From contig NW_027041826.1 of assembly GCF_033297395.1 (NCBI RefSeq), positions 596,720 through 660,719 on the forward strand: DNA of 64,000 nt, in the 5' to 3' direction. Origin of the DNA: Canariomyces notabilis (Eukaryota > Ascomycota > Sordariomycetes > Sordariales > Chaetomiaceae). Below are positions 44,873-56,831 of the stretch, in pieces. The notes below the pieces were generated by a model. It searched no databases and was not told the origin of the DNA. It was given only the letters and a program-made list of their open reading frames with translations. Numbering within the stretch: the stretch's first letter is position 1; every line of letters begins with the position of its first letter. The position numbers and the translations under genes were made by a program.

Positions 44873-45128
44873 TGGTGAGTGGTAGAGTGATAGACAAAAG
44901 TTATCTGATCTCTGTTTATAGGTAGAATATATCTCCTGACTACCCCCCAACCCAGGACTATATCGCCGTATTTCCTTTGTATGCCTATTTCCCTTTTTGG
45001 TTTCTTCCCCCCGGGACGCCGAAATGACCAGTCCATGTTTTGCCGTAGTAAATATGCCAAAATCATACAAAGTATACCGTGTGCTTCTCAACGCCATTTT
45101 CCTATCCAACCCCATGTCGCCATACCTT
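44873..45128. other. Short convergent intergenic region
   Basis: 256 bp between the stop codons of the MFS gene and the PQ-loop gene. Nothing else seen. Confidence 0.5.
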
Positions 45129-46380
45129 CTAAAACTCAGTATTGTTCCTCTGCAACAGCGGCCTGTCATCCCATGCATCCTCCTCAACGCTCTCCTCTCC
45201 CTCGGTACAAGTACTTTCTTCGTCACTGCTCTCATACTCGTCGCTTTTGCTGTAGAGAAAGAACTGGATGAAAATGCCCATATCCAGCAGGAGCGTGCCA
45301 GCGCTGCCAGCTAGCCATGAAAGATTGACCAGTATGTACTGCCAAAAGATCTTGGCAGCCTCCCCGGGCTGGCATCCATCATCCCCCGTACATTTGGGGT
45401 CATAAGCAAGGATAGAGAGCACATATGTCAGGTTGCCGAGGCAGGCAAAGAGGAAAAACAGAACCGAGACGCCTTCGGTCGATTTGCGCCGCCAGTTGAG
45501 GAGCAACTGGGGCAGCCGTGACCCGAGATAGAGCACGGCACAGAGCCAGCCAAAGATCTGACCCAGCAGGTTCATGCTCAGGGGGTCATTTTCTTCCTCG
45601 TCAGGCGCCCCGTCCCCACCATCCCGGCCGTAGCACCGGCTGAGCCACCATCCTGCGACGCCGGCCGCGCACACCATCAGGATGGCCAGACTGTTGAAGG
45701 CCAGCGCCTGTAGCCGCGTCGGGGGCGGACGGCGGGGGGAAGAAAGCTCGATCTCTTCGTCCACCAGCGGAACAGCGGGCGACAGATGCGACCAGGATCC
45801 TCGCCGCTCGTGGTCGTCGATGCCGTGGTGCGAGTACGGCGAGCGCTCTTGTTGTGTTACAGAAGCAGGGCCGAGCAGGCCAGTGCGCTCGTTAGGCTCG
45901 CTCAACTTCTTCCCGTTGCCGTTGCGCTTCGATCGGGGGTTCAACGGCTGCGATGACGATGGCGGCGGCGGTGGGGGCGGAGTCACATCATCGCGCAGAG
46001 TGAAGCCGCGGTAGTAGAAACACTGGGCTAGCAGAACTAGGTCGGCGATGGTGTAGTAGATGGCCAGGATGATCATGGTGGGCAGCACGCCCTGCAGTAC
46101 AGCGCCCAGGATGTTGAAGACATCGCCTAGAAGCCACACGGCGATAAACTGGATCGACAAACCCTCGGCGCTGCTGCGGCGGAAGTTCTCGACGATTTGT
46201 GGCGAGAAGACGACCACCCAGCATGCAATTGATATTGACCTGGTTTACAATTTCCGTCAGCGACTTGATGGGTCTCTTGGTGAGTGATGTTCACTCAGGA
46301 CTGGGGTGCCGATCTGCGTACCCACAAATGCCCGAAATAGCCTCGACATCGAGGTTCAATGGCGCCGTAGGGGGTGCCAT
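45129..46380 (-). CDS. PQ-loop membrane transporter (Ypq/PQLC2-like), 389 aa, two exons
   Basis: The long exon lacks an ATG. An upstream exon 46380-46322 supplies MAPPTAPLNLDVEAISGICG, and an 82-nt intron (GTACGC...AACCAG) joins it to 46239 as CG-SISIACWVVVFSPQI. This restores the first PQ-loop helix. Two PQ-loop repeats are seen: WVVVFSPQIVENFRRSSAEG near residue 30, and LYLGSRLPQLLLNWRRKSTEG in the C-half, followed by GVSVLFFLFACLGNLTYVLS. About seven membrane helices and a Pro/Ser-rich central loop are expected. Relatives (yeast Ypq1-3, animal PQLC2) export basic amino acids from vacuole or lysosome; that is the best guess here. An acidic C-tail (ESSDEESTCTEGEESVEED) is present. Confidence 0.9.
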
Positions 46381-47097
46381 CTTGCTTCCGATTACCGTGG
46401 GGAAGAAACAAGGAGAAATTGTAGATTACAAGAGAAGATGCAGCCCGGGTTTCAGAAACATCGGGTCAGAGAAAATGATGTTCTTGATTCAAGACAAAGA
46501 ACGATATTCGAGAGTGGATAGATGGTGCAGTATGTTCATCAGCCGGGACGGTGGAGCCGAGGCAAGATTATAAGGCAAATTCCGCCCCCGTGTCACTGTG
46601 TCAGGTTTATGAAGGTCCAATTCCTCCCGGCTGCATATGCGCAAGGCATGGAAGGCATCAAGAATCTTTCCAATGGAGCAGCGTGGATCTTGGATCTAGG
46701 TTGCCGTGACGCACCAACTGCGGGGCCCCAAGTGCCGCTTGAAATTTTCCTGTTGATGCATTTCACCAACGTTACACCGACGTTACATCTCGGAGGAAAG
46801 TGTAACCAATGTTAGCAATTAGCACGGTGAAGGCTACCTCCGTACATACCTCCACTCCGCCTAACTCCGTCATCACCTAACCACACCCGACGCTTCCAAC
46901 GACTTGAAGCCTTATGCCTCTCCCGCATCCAGGCCGGCGGCTGACCCATCGCAGACGGACAAGCGCGAAAATCGAAACTAACTTTAGCGGACTGCCAAAT
47001 TTACCTTAGGTGATGCAGCGCGCCCAACTTGGACTCGAATTGCAATAAAAAGCCAGGGGAACTTTACAAGCTATTTCAATCCCCGCGCCGTCGTCCC
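46381..47097. other. Divergent promoter region
   Basis: 717 bp between the starts of the PQ-loop gene (-) and cullin-4 gene (+). Repeated GTTACA/TGTAAC words near 46770-46810. No exon. Confidence 0.5.
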
Positions 47098-50063
47098 ATG
47101 CCTCCGCCATTCCCGCAGGTGCTAGACGCCGCCGGCCCCACCAACTCAAGCACAGCAACACCACCCTTTTCGTCCGCCTCCTCTCCCTCGTCATCAGTTC
47201 CGCGGCGTAGACCGCGCGTCGACTCGAACCCGGACCTTACCCAGGACCAGAACACCGCCCAATCCGGTACCGCCGCGAAGCGTCCACGACCGGACTCGTC
47301 TGTCACCACCAATTCCACAATGTCCGCCAAGGCCCAAGGGAAACGTCCCGAGGTGATAGACCTGACGGGCGGATCAACAACAAAACCAACACCCTCATTA
47401 ACCTCCCCGGGGCCAAAGCAACCCCCGAACAACCTCCACATCTCCCGCAATGGCAAAAACCCGTCCCCCTTCGCCGCCCGCCCGGCCCTCCAACCGCACG
47501 CGGGACCCCGCAAGCTGGTCGTCAAGAACCTCCGCTCTGGCCCTGCCACAACCATAATCACGACCACCGGCAGCAGCAGCAGCAGCGCGATAGAGAGCTA
47601 CTACGCCCGAGTGCGCGCCGACCTAGACGCGGCGCTCACAGCCATCTTTGCCCGGCGGAACCCGCCCCAGCCGTTAGAGCGTCTGTACCGGGGCGTCGAG
47701 GACATTTGCCGGCGCGGCGAGGCCGCCGACCTGACCGACCACCTCCGCAAGCGCTGGGACGCGTGGCTCGCGTCTGAGGACATGCTTGGCGGGCTGTGGC
47801 GTCAGTACGCATCTTCATCTTCTTCTGGTGATGGAAGTGGTGGTGGCGGGGCGTGGGACGATGCCACCCGGGATTCCTTGCTGCGCGGCGTCGTGAACTG
47901 CTGGAGACGGTGGAACGAGGTCGTCACTGTCGTCCGGGGGTTGTACAGCTATCTGGACAGGGCGCATTTGCTGCTCATTCAGAGAGGGGGGAGGCATGGG
48001 ATTGAGGAGATGGGGATTGACCTATTTCGGAAGGCCATGTTTGGGTCGAGGAGGGATGCGAGCGCCTCGCCGCAGGGGGTGAGGGTTATGGAGGGGGTTT
48101 GTGGTATGGTGGATTATGTGCGCCGCGGGGATGAGAGGAAGGACGAAGCGTTGTTGAAAGAGGCGATTACCATGTTGAGGCTGTGCGGGGTGTACGGCGC
48201 GGCGTTTGAACCGATGTTCCTGGCCAAGTCGCATGCGTATTTCGAGACGTTTGCGGCCGAGATGAGCGCCGGCTCAAACTTGAAGGACTATATCGTCGCG
48301 GTTGGGACGCTTCTGCAGAGGGAGAGCGACCGGTGTGATGGGTTCAACTTCGAGAGCACCACCAAGAGGCAGCTGCTGGCCGACGCACATCGTGTGCTCA
48401 TCGAACAGTACTCAGAGAAGCTGCTCGACAGTGGCAGCGTGGCAAGGTTGTTAGAGGCGGCAGATGTCGAGTCTGTCAAGGCGCTTTACGAGCTGCTGAA
48501 ACTGTCGGGGTTGCAAAAACGCCTCAAGGGACCCTGGGAGCGGTACATACGCGACACGGGCACCGCTATCGTCAGCGATACGGCGAGGGGGGATGATATG
48601 GTGATCCGCCTGCTGGAGCTGCGGCGGGCCTTGGACGTCATGATACGGGACGCATTCTCTAAGGACGAAGTCTTTGTCTACGGTCTCAGGGAGTCATTCA
48701 GCCACTTCATCAACGACAAAAAGAGCTCGTCGACGTGGAACACTGGCACGTCCAAGGTTGGCGAGATGATTGCAAAGTACATTGACATGCTTCTGCGGGG
48801 CGGTCTCAAGACGCTTCCAAAGTCGCTGCTATCAGACAGCAAGGATAGGGCTGACGCTGAGATGAGCGGCTTGGCGAGTACAGGCGACGAAGACGCTGAA
48901 TTGGACCGGCAATTGGACTATGGCTTGGAGCTGTTCAGGTTCATCGAAGGCAAGGACGTCTTTGAAGCATTCTACAAGAAGGATCTGGCCCGGAGACTGC
49001 TACTTGGGCGCAGCGCAAGCCAAGATGCTGAGAGAAGCATGCTTGCCAAGCTCAAAAGCGAGTGCGGCTCGAGTTTTACGCACAACCTCGAGCAGATGTT
49101 CAAGGATCAAGAGCTTGCCAAGGAGGAAATGACCTCGTACAAGGAATGGCTCGCAGGTACCGGACGGAGCAACGGGGGTGTCGATCTCAGCGTCAACGTT
49201 CTCTCAGCGGCAGCATGGCCAACCTTCCCCGACGTCAACGTGCGGCTGCCCATCGAGGTTCTTGAGCAAACCAATATGTTTGAAAAGTACTACAAGAACA
49301 AGCACACGGGTCGGCGGCTCACGTGGAAGCCCAGCTTGGCGCATTGCGTGGTAAAAGCCCAGTTCAACCGCGGGCCCAAGGAACTTCTCGTCAGCGCGCT
49401 CCAAGCAGCGGTTTTGATGCTCTTCAACGAGGTCGAAGACGACGAGGGCAACAGCAAAAGTCCCAGCGGCGCCCTCTCGTACGAGCAAATCTCGAAATCG
49501 ACGGGTCTCCAAGGCGGCGAGCTCGACCGTACGCTGCAGTCGCTGGCGTGCGGCAAGGCCCGCGTGCTGACCAAGCACCCCAAGGGCCGCGATGTGGCGC
49601 CGACGGATACATTCACCGTCAACAAGGCGTTCACGGACCCCAAGTTCCGCGTCAAGATCAACCAGATCCAGCTCAAGGAGACCAAGGAGGAGAACCGCGA
49701 GACGCACGCGCGCGTGGCGGCCGACCGGCAGTTCGAAACGCAAGCGGCGATTGTGCGCATCATGAAGAGCAGGAAGAAGATGACGCATGCGCAGCTCGTC
49801 GCCGAGGTCATCAACCAGACCAAGAGCCGCGGCGCTGTGGACGCGGGGGATATCAAGGCAAATATTGAGAAGTGAGTCCCTAGTGGTTTTATATCTACTT
49901 CCTCGGTTTTTCTTTTCCCCCTTTTCTTCTTTCTTTTTCGTTTCGTTTCTTTTTTTCTTGTTCTTACCGGTGCCCGAGACATGATGCTAACAATGGGTTT
50001 TCCAGGCTGATTGAAAAGGACTACCTTGAGAGGGAGGGCGGTTTCTACACCTACCTGGCTTGA
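47098..50063 (+). CDS. cul4: Cullin-4, scaffold of CRL4 ubiquitin ligases, 943 aa, two exons
   Basis: Exon 47098-49871 and a small terminal exon 50006-50063, with a 134-nt intron (GTGAGT...TTCCAG). The join gives IKANIEK-LIEKDYLEREG and the protein ends YTYLA, the normal cullin end. In-frame sequence upstream of 47098 has no ATG. Residues 1-165 are disordered, Ser/Pro/Thr-rich. Cullin repeats start near 180 (LERLYRGVEDICRRGE). The cullin homology domain has FIEGKDVFEAFYKKDLARRL and MLAKLKSECGSSFTHNLEQM, closest to Cul4. The C-terminal winged-helix site is IVRIMKSRKKM with K890 as expected NEDD8 acceptor. Cul4 binds Ddb1-DCAF receptors and Rbx1 and serves DNA repair, replication licensing and heterochromatin; in Neurospora it is needed for DNA methylation. 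Confidence 0.92.
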
Positions 50064-50395
50064 GCAGCACTTTCAGGGAGGCAATAAGGGAAGGTAAAGT
50101 GGCTGGGCTTGATCTCGGTGCAAGCGAGAACATGGCAGAACGGTGGAGTTATAGATCGGAGGGTGTGGTGTCGACACGATGATGGCAGGTGCGTACATGA
50201 TCAACTGAACAGGTATAACACAGAGACACTGTTGCTTTCATGAGCATCTGCAAAACTTGACGAATGAGTTGCATCGTCTATATGGACCCTGTCTCCAAGT
50301 TTCCCCTACTCGATATATCAATATCAAGTTGCGTTATCAACGGGCGAAGCAACATCCCTTCTTCCAGATATGCATGACCAAGAAGAGACATGTCT
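50064..50395. other. Convergent intergenic region
   Basis: 332 bp between the stops of cullin-4 (+) and the small membrane protein (-). Nothing further seen. Confidence 0.5.
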
Positions 50396-51141
50396 TCACT
50401 TGGTTGCCCAGTGCAACACAGCAATGATCAACGACAGAGCGGCGCTCACTACAGTGAAGCACGTAAGCCCAATCTCTAGGCTTGACAGTGTGATGCCAAC
50501 CCCGAGGCTCACTGCGGTTGCGGCCAGCAAGGCCAGCCCAACCAGGAAGAACACAATCGACTTGTTTATCCTCAGGACGACCACAACCGCTTTCATCAAC
50601 GATTGCTCAGGGTTTGGAGGATCTACCTCGATTGTATCAGGATATCGCTGCGCGAACGGCCCGGCATCTCGGAGAATGTCCGGACGGGAGAATGCCAGCG
50701 TGAGGGCTGCCGAATATTCCAGTTGGGAAATGGCGACTTCGCGAAGTCCATTCCCAGATTCGCGGTCGTCTGGCGGCGAGAGCTGAGTGGTATCAGTTAG
50801 CATGTTCACGTTGACGCTTTTACCATTCGGTCTTTCTCCCTCTCGCCCCATTGGGGCACTGGGCCAACAGAGTTACTTACAATCGAGATAGTCCCAATAT
50901 ATACAACATGCCTTCGGAACAGTGAAGCAGGGAGCCAGCTTGCTCGACCGGGGACCAGGGCATAGCTACACTCGTGCCGAATGGTTCTCATGACCTGGTC
51001 TCCGCTCTGCATGGCGTCGTTCTGGAAGTTGAGCAGCAAGAAACGGCCCCGTCGCTTCACGACCACGCGGATTCTCTGATGCTGCGCTTCATTGGTGTTG
51101 CTGTTATTGGTGGGTGCCGTACCGTTTCCTGGATCAGCCAT
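50396..51141 (-). CDS. Small unknown membrane protein, 215 aa, two exons
   Basis: Exons 51141-50881 and 50782-50396. The 98-nt intron has donor GTAAGT, branch-like CTAACTGAT and acceptor CACTCAG, in phase 0. The product has a hydrophilic N-part with an Asn/Thr stretch (GTAPTNNSNTNEAQHQRIRV) and a basic RRRG-type patch. The C-terminal 60 residues form two tight hydrophobic helices (IVFFLVGLALLAATAVSLGV, then LTCFTVVSAALSLIIAVLHW) separated by a few residues. The end is WATK. No family recognised. The two-helix tail suggests an ER, vacuole or plasma-membrane anchor with the N-part in the cytosol. Splice sites and codon use support a real gene. Confidence 0.6.
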
Positions 51142-52883
51142 GTTTCTGTATATAGAGTCTGGAGACTCTTTGAAGGCACCTGGGACGAAGGGCCAGGTAA
51201 AGCTGCACCTTGTGATGAGAAGCCATGTGTGGCAGCTTTAAGAGAACCCGTTGTGTTGCTGATGAGTGTAAAGCGCCTGCAGGGCTAAGCCATCGGATAC
51301 TTTCAACGGTAATGTACTTCCAACGGTAAGGTACCCCCAACGAGCGAGAGGTTCTTATTAGAATGTATGTACAGTCTAACCCTTCACAGGTCTCCAAAGA
51401 GGTCCCTTAATGAGAGGCGAGCTTATTATCCAACGATTGGTCGTAAGTTGGAGACAGGCGGGCGAGCCAATAAGCTTATTGGGTTTACCCACCTCCAAGG
51501 CAGCTTCAAGCGCCCCCACTTGCCAATTGATGCAGATCTGGCTCAAGCCGGAGTTTGGGCAAGCTGTTGAGTGGGAAGGAGGAACCCTTGGCAAATCCTG
51601 TACTGTGGTATTTATTGGGGCATTGGGGGCTTGGCTCTTTTCCCTCCTTCAACCCTCCTCCAACCTCCAAAAACGCTACAATGAATACCATTCTTCACCC
51701 ACGCTTTTCAAAGCACAGGGCAAGAACCCATTGTACGGAGTAGCGTTGGAAGCAAACCACGGCCCAGTTACGCCACAAATGCAGCCACCGCCAAGGCTTG
51801 GCAACTGGCATCAAGGCCCGATTGGACAGTTGAAATTTTCTGCGGGGCTTGTGGCCGTGCAGTTCGGTTCTTGCGGTGGTTCCCGGGTCGCTCTCCGTGT
51901 ACAACGGTACCTAGGTGGGTCGTGAGAAAGAGGGGCGGCGCCGGGGAAACGCCGGGGTTAGGAAAGCAGCGGTGGGAAGGGAGGGGACGTTGCAGACCAA
52001 GTCAAACTGCCCTGAAGGTCCGGATTGGCTTGGCTTGACTTATTGCTGGCAGCGCTGAGGGGAATCCGAGGGGAGTAGCAGTAGTTCAAAGCCGTGAACT
52101 GATGCAATCAGCACCTCCATCGCTCCGTCAGCCCAGTCGTTACCAGCTCAACGGTACTGTGTGTGCCTGGCCCCGACGATCCTGCTCCTAATCGAAAGGC
52201 CAGAATGAGGCAGTCCTGGGTGAAAAAATCACCCTGGACATCAAATTTCCCTACTTACACAACAGCCAAATCTGCACATAACGTTTAAGCACAATAACGA
52301 TGTCCTTGAACATGTCACGGGATCTTCGTGCCAGTTGATGCTATATAGGTAGGTACGAATGTCCCCAGGCAAACACATGACCCGCGGGTACGTTATATAA
52401 GAGCCTCCACGTCGCAAGACTTGAAGGATCTTCGAAGTTCAAACCATTAACCTTATAGGAATATCATCTTCATCTACGTCTCTGGAAGCCATCTTCCCTT
52501 CCCGCGACATTTGCAACTTCGACCTGCAGTTGAAATTTGAAGGTTCAAGTATTTGCTATACCTCCGTAGAACTGTCTGTGTCCCAACCTGCGTTGCACTT
52601 ACAATGGAAAACCACCACTGCTTCCTCAGAGAGTGTGTTCTGACGAAACTGTTCCAAACACCCTCAATACAATCCCCCTTGGCTACCGAGTGGGGACCCG
52701 GGACCTCACTTCAATACCCCTTGGGCGTAGATAATTGTAATTGACAACGTTGCACAATTGCAGGCCGGCTGCGTTCTTAGAGCTGGCCAAGACCGGAGCT
52801 TCCCTGTCTTCCGTCATCCGGGCCGTATCACGCTGGCCATCGGTCCCATCAAAAGCCCCGGGTCGAACCGAACCTTCCCCCAC

Positions 52884-53640
52884 TCATTGAGTTTCGCTAG
52901 CGTGGTCCATCAAACCCTTGTTTGTCGTGTATGAAAGGTCTGGCATGACCGCAGGCGCGTAGGTGACTGAAAAGCTGGTTCTTCGCGTGGAAAACGGTTC
53001 TACGGACACGGCAGGCACGGGCCGTGACGACGGCGAAGTCGAATACCGAACGGCTGGTGATACGCTGCTGATGGCGCTGTCTCTCCTGACTGCCTCCTTG
53101 GAGTAGTGAACGGCAACCCTGGGTCGCCTGCAGCCTGATATGTACCCCCCCTGTTTCTTCATCCCGGCGAGGCTCCCGGTACTGGTAGTGTGGTCGTTTT
53201 GGCCCAGAGTTGGGTCTCTCTCTTCTGGTTTGTACATCATGAACCTCGTGCCGAACCATTGCCTTCAATTTGTCTGTGTCCGAGACAGTTTCACCAGGAA
53301 CTTCAGACCATCAGTATTAACCACATAGATAATACTCCTTTGCAGCACGGCTTCGTGGATTATGCCGAAATGGCTTCCTGAGAGCGTTGTCAATAAGTCC
53401 TGGTGTCCAGGTGACAACGTTCCCTGGACAAACGTTCCCGGTGATTGAGAAGCCCTCCGGGAGCTTAACAATGCACCTAGGCCGCCCCGTCAGTAAAGGA
53501 CATAGCAAATAACGGATGGTAAATCAATGAGCACCCTCAACTCTCGTGACTTCTTTGAGCCCCCTTCGACCCGAAACTCAGCCGAGGGTCCGGATGCACC
53601 AGCAAAGGCAATCCCAGCTGAGCCAGGGCATGATACAGAC
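52884..53640 (-). pseudogene. Probable gene relic, unknown family
   Basis: Reading the minus strand from about 53640: PGSAGIAFAGASGPSAEF, a possible intron ending at CGGCCTAG (53479), then CIVKLPEGFSITGNVCPGN and VVTWTPGLIDNAL. Here the protein-like reading jumps one frame to SGSHFGIIHEAVLQRSIIYV and VNTDGLKFLVKLS, meets a TGA near 53265, and continues in the same frame as MMYKPEERDPTLGQNDHTT down to a stop at 52884. No intron of usual size can bridge either break, so I read it as a frameshifted, stop-interrupted relic. The last part, 53240-52884, could still be translated alone (118 codons). Family not recognised. Confidence 0.3.
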
Positions 53641-56180
53641 AATAAACAAGAGAACAAGTGAAACTCAGAGCTGGTGCCCGGGCAGCACGGGGAAGCGTGC
53701 TGCCGAGCTTGAAATACCTGTGCTAGACAAGTTGAGCGGTACTAGTACTAGTATGTAATGTGGTAAACGGGCAAAAGGATAGATAGATTTTTTTAGAAGA
53801 AAGTGGGGAAAAGGGGGGAAGGCAGCAGAACCAGAGAACGGTACCGGTAGGGTGAAAGGAGTCGTTGGGGATTCTGAAAGTCAAAGTGTCCGAGACGACT
53901 CATCGTCCTACCCCCTCCCTAGTTGGTTGACAGCAGCCTCCAAGTTTAAGGTGTTGCAGAACAGCACACTGGAACTGCTTGCCGGGAGGACCACTCCAAG
54001 GACACGCGCCGGACTCCAGTCTGAACACGACTTCTCAAACGCCAACCAGAAGTTCACTGCTCAAGACGTTCGTCAGAAGTCACAAGCCTAAAGAGTGGGC
54101 GAAGAAAGGGGAGATCGGACCTAGTTGCATCTCCCAGGTCTGCAAGAGGTGAAGAAACCGGGCCGAATCTTGCAAGCCTGAGGGTATGCTAAAGACAGTA
54201 ATGATGAAGGTTTTCAGTCCATGGAAGACGGTTTTCTGATCAGCGTAAGTGTTCATTCTCTTAGGACTAATGGCTGTGGGCTTGATTACACGCATGTAGT
54301 ACTTACTACTGGTACTACTACTTAGTAGCACCACTGTGCTCAGCAACTTGAATGCTCCCATCTTAACAAGACCATGACCCAAACATTCAACCTGCTCCTA
54401 GAGAACCCTTCTCGTGATAATGTTGTGAGGAGACACCAAGTAGCTCTTCTCCCATTGGCCAACAGCGGGCACAAGGTTGCTAGTCAGTCACGGTAGACCC
54501 TCTTTTAGTTCGAGGCGCAGCTGATCCCTTAGACAGCACAGCTAAGAGAACTGGCTAGCTGGTAAGGCTGGTATGCGTTGACTCTGGCTGAGTTGGGAAA
54601 ATGGAACCCCAACCCAAACCACCGAAAAACATTGTGCCGGCGATGGGTCAAACATGATAGCACCAGGCTCAATCGACCCAGGCCTGCTCCAGGCTTCTAG
54701 TCCCTCCTTTAGAGACAATAACCCTATACAGCAGCCGCTCGAAAACATCGAGGTAGCCGCGCTTGATAGGATCGCCCAGCCATCGACGCCGTCGCCAGCA
54801 GATGGGTACTGTCATGTGTGCGCCTAGCTGGATCATAGGTATTCTGGATCACGGCGGACGACGTGGGACTTGACGACGGTGATCCTGGGTGGATAGCTAG
54901 CTTTCTCCGAGTTTCAGGTAAGGGGAATATAATGTACGTCACGTACAGTACATACATTCAACCCTTGAAACTCTGAATTTTGTTAGCATTAACTGCTTTA
55001 GGGGAGAAGCGAAAGACTGCGGTGCACTCAGGCTGTCTCTGCGTCCCTTTCACGGGGTCCTTGACGATACTTGAGGACCCCAGGCTTCTACCCCTTAGCT
55101 GGCCAATGTCGTTCCAGCATCCCATAGATGACGACCCTTTAAAGTTAGATAGATTGTCCATCTGGGCTGACTTCTCCGTAGTGAGCATCAATTGTATCCG
55201 TATTCCGTGTTTGGCAGTACACGCACGCTAGCATTCCCAGACAGCAATACTACGTGTGTATAGTAGTTATGCCGAGCTGGCGCGGTACCTACACAGGTCG
55301 TCTTCAGACTTCATGTTCGAGCACTGGACCTGATGTTAGATTGAGGCTGATTGCACCCGACATTCAGGGCGGCCAGCAGGGCTGGAGACAGCTGCGTCGG
55401 CAAAGTAGAAGATGAAATTGTCAATAAAGTCAGATGCCACAGAAGGCCCAATCGGGTGTCTCTATGGCGCGTTTGCTTTCTGATTTGGCCGATTTTGTGC
55501 TGAATTAATGGTTGATGCCGCCCAATTGGCTCATGACCCCATGCGAACTTCGTACCACAATTCCGGAATCATCACGAAGGCCTCGGATGGCTGGACGTTG
55601 GGCAGAGGAATGAAATGGCTGGCCGGCAATCAGGTTGACCAGCCCAGGAGTGACCTCAGCAGTCGAAGAGCCCTTGTGCACTGAGCTGGAATGTCGCCGT
55701 GTGTCACGATGACGGCACGGGAGAAGAATGCAGTGAATGCAGTTTAACTCAGGCGACGCTGTTGTGCCTCTTGGGCTGTTGGTTCGTCTTGCAGTTCATT
55801 GGCCCCTCGGCCAGAAAATCCGGGAGACTGCATCTTCTCTCGCCTGGCGTCGCAATGGAAGGGACCCAGCCCAAACATGGCGCGTAGCACAGTGGCCGGC
55901 GAGAAAGAATCATCGGCGGTGCCAAGACGTGGATGCAATATGGAAGCTCCGGGTTGGTGATTAGAAAACCGGGAGCCATTTTCTCGGGTCCCAAACAGCG
56001 TCAATAGACGTGGATTGTAGGTGCATAAAAGGGAGGTCTAGACGAGTCAGAAAGCGCATGATGGTCTAGTAAATTTTATTAACTAGCCTTGCCAATGATC
56101 GTCTTGCCCTGCACAAAACCTTCCTCAGTGGGTGCCAATAGTGTGGTGTAAATTAGACGGTAGCATCCAATGGCTGGATC

Positions 56181-56831
56181 TCATCTTGATAGCCCCACCC
56201 GAGTGTTCGCTTCGGCTTCGCTAACCAACAGCTTCCCGTCGCCGATCCGGCAGCTTCCAGAGCGTCCCGTCATTCCAAGTGGGGACTCTTTATACTTAAC
56301 GGGGCCAACCGCATTGTGATTTCGTGAGGCTTGTTGATATGATGGGTTTTCGAACTCGAAAAATGATTTCCTCTCATTGGCATTTGTTGGCAGGGACACA
56401 CGTAAACGTACTGTACTGTATGTACAGTGCACTATTCGTTGAGCATGTCCATCTGGTACGCGACTTTTATCCAAGATTCCTTCACATTTCTGGATTGAAC
56501 CGATATCCAACAGTTGGTTGCCTTTAGCTACAATATTGGCTTCAATCTGTACCTGCATTGCCCGCCGGGGCTGGCAATAACACAGAGTTCGGCCCGCCAT
56601 CCGTTGAGTAAACCAATCTTGAATTGATATCAACCCGTATTGTCCGTTTATTTCATGCAAGACAACTGATATCTGTAGACCCAACAGGTTTCCGTATAAC
56701 GTCATCCCATCTCTGTTGGCGGCGCTAGTAGCGGCGTCGGCAAGGATACGACGAGCCTTACCCTGCCCTCGGGCCTGCCTTTGGTGAACAACACAACACA
56801 ACTTTCCTGCCCATCTTGGCTCAAAATTCAT
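56181..56831 (-). CDS. Orphan ORF, 216 codons, left half of a divergent pair
   Basis: Intronless frame with an ATG whose bases are shared (CATG at 56829-56832) with the opposite ORF. No motif, signal peptide or membrane helix; composition is mixed and codon bias weak. Length is unusual for chance in this noncoding stretch, but I would not call it a gene without transcripts. Confidence 0.2.
   Translation of the reverse strand: MNFEPRWAGKLCCVVHQRQARGQGKARRILADAATSAANRDGMTLYGNLLGLQISVVLHEINGQYGLISIQDWFTQRMAGRTLCYCQPRRAMQVQIEANIVAKGNQLLDIGSIQKCEGILDKSRVPDGHAQRIVHCTYSTVRLRVSLPTNANERKSFFEFENPSYQQASRNHNAVGPVKYKESPLGMTGRSGSCRIGDGKLLVSEAEANTRVGLSR

Noticed and set aside
47029..47097. Longer N-terminus of cullin-4
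   Set aside because: In frame but starts with TTG; no ATG before 47098.
51410..51925. 171-codon plus ORF
   Set aside because: No domain and no third-position bias; probably chance.
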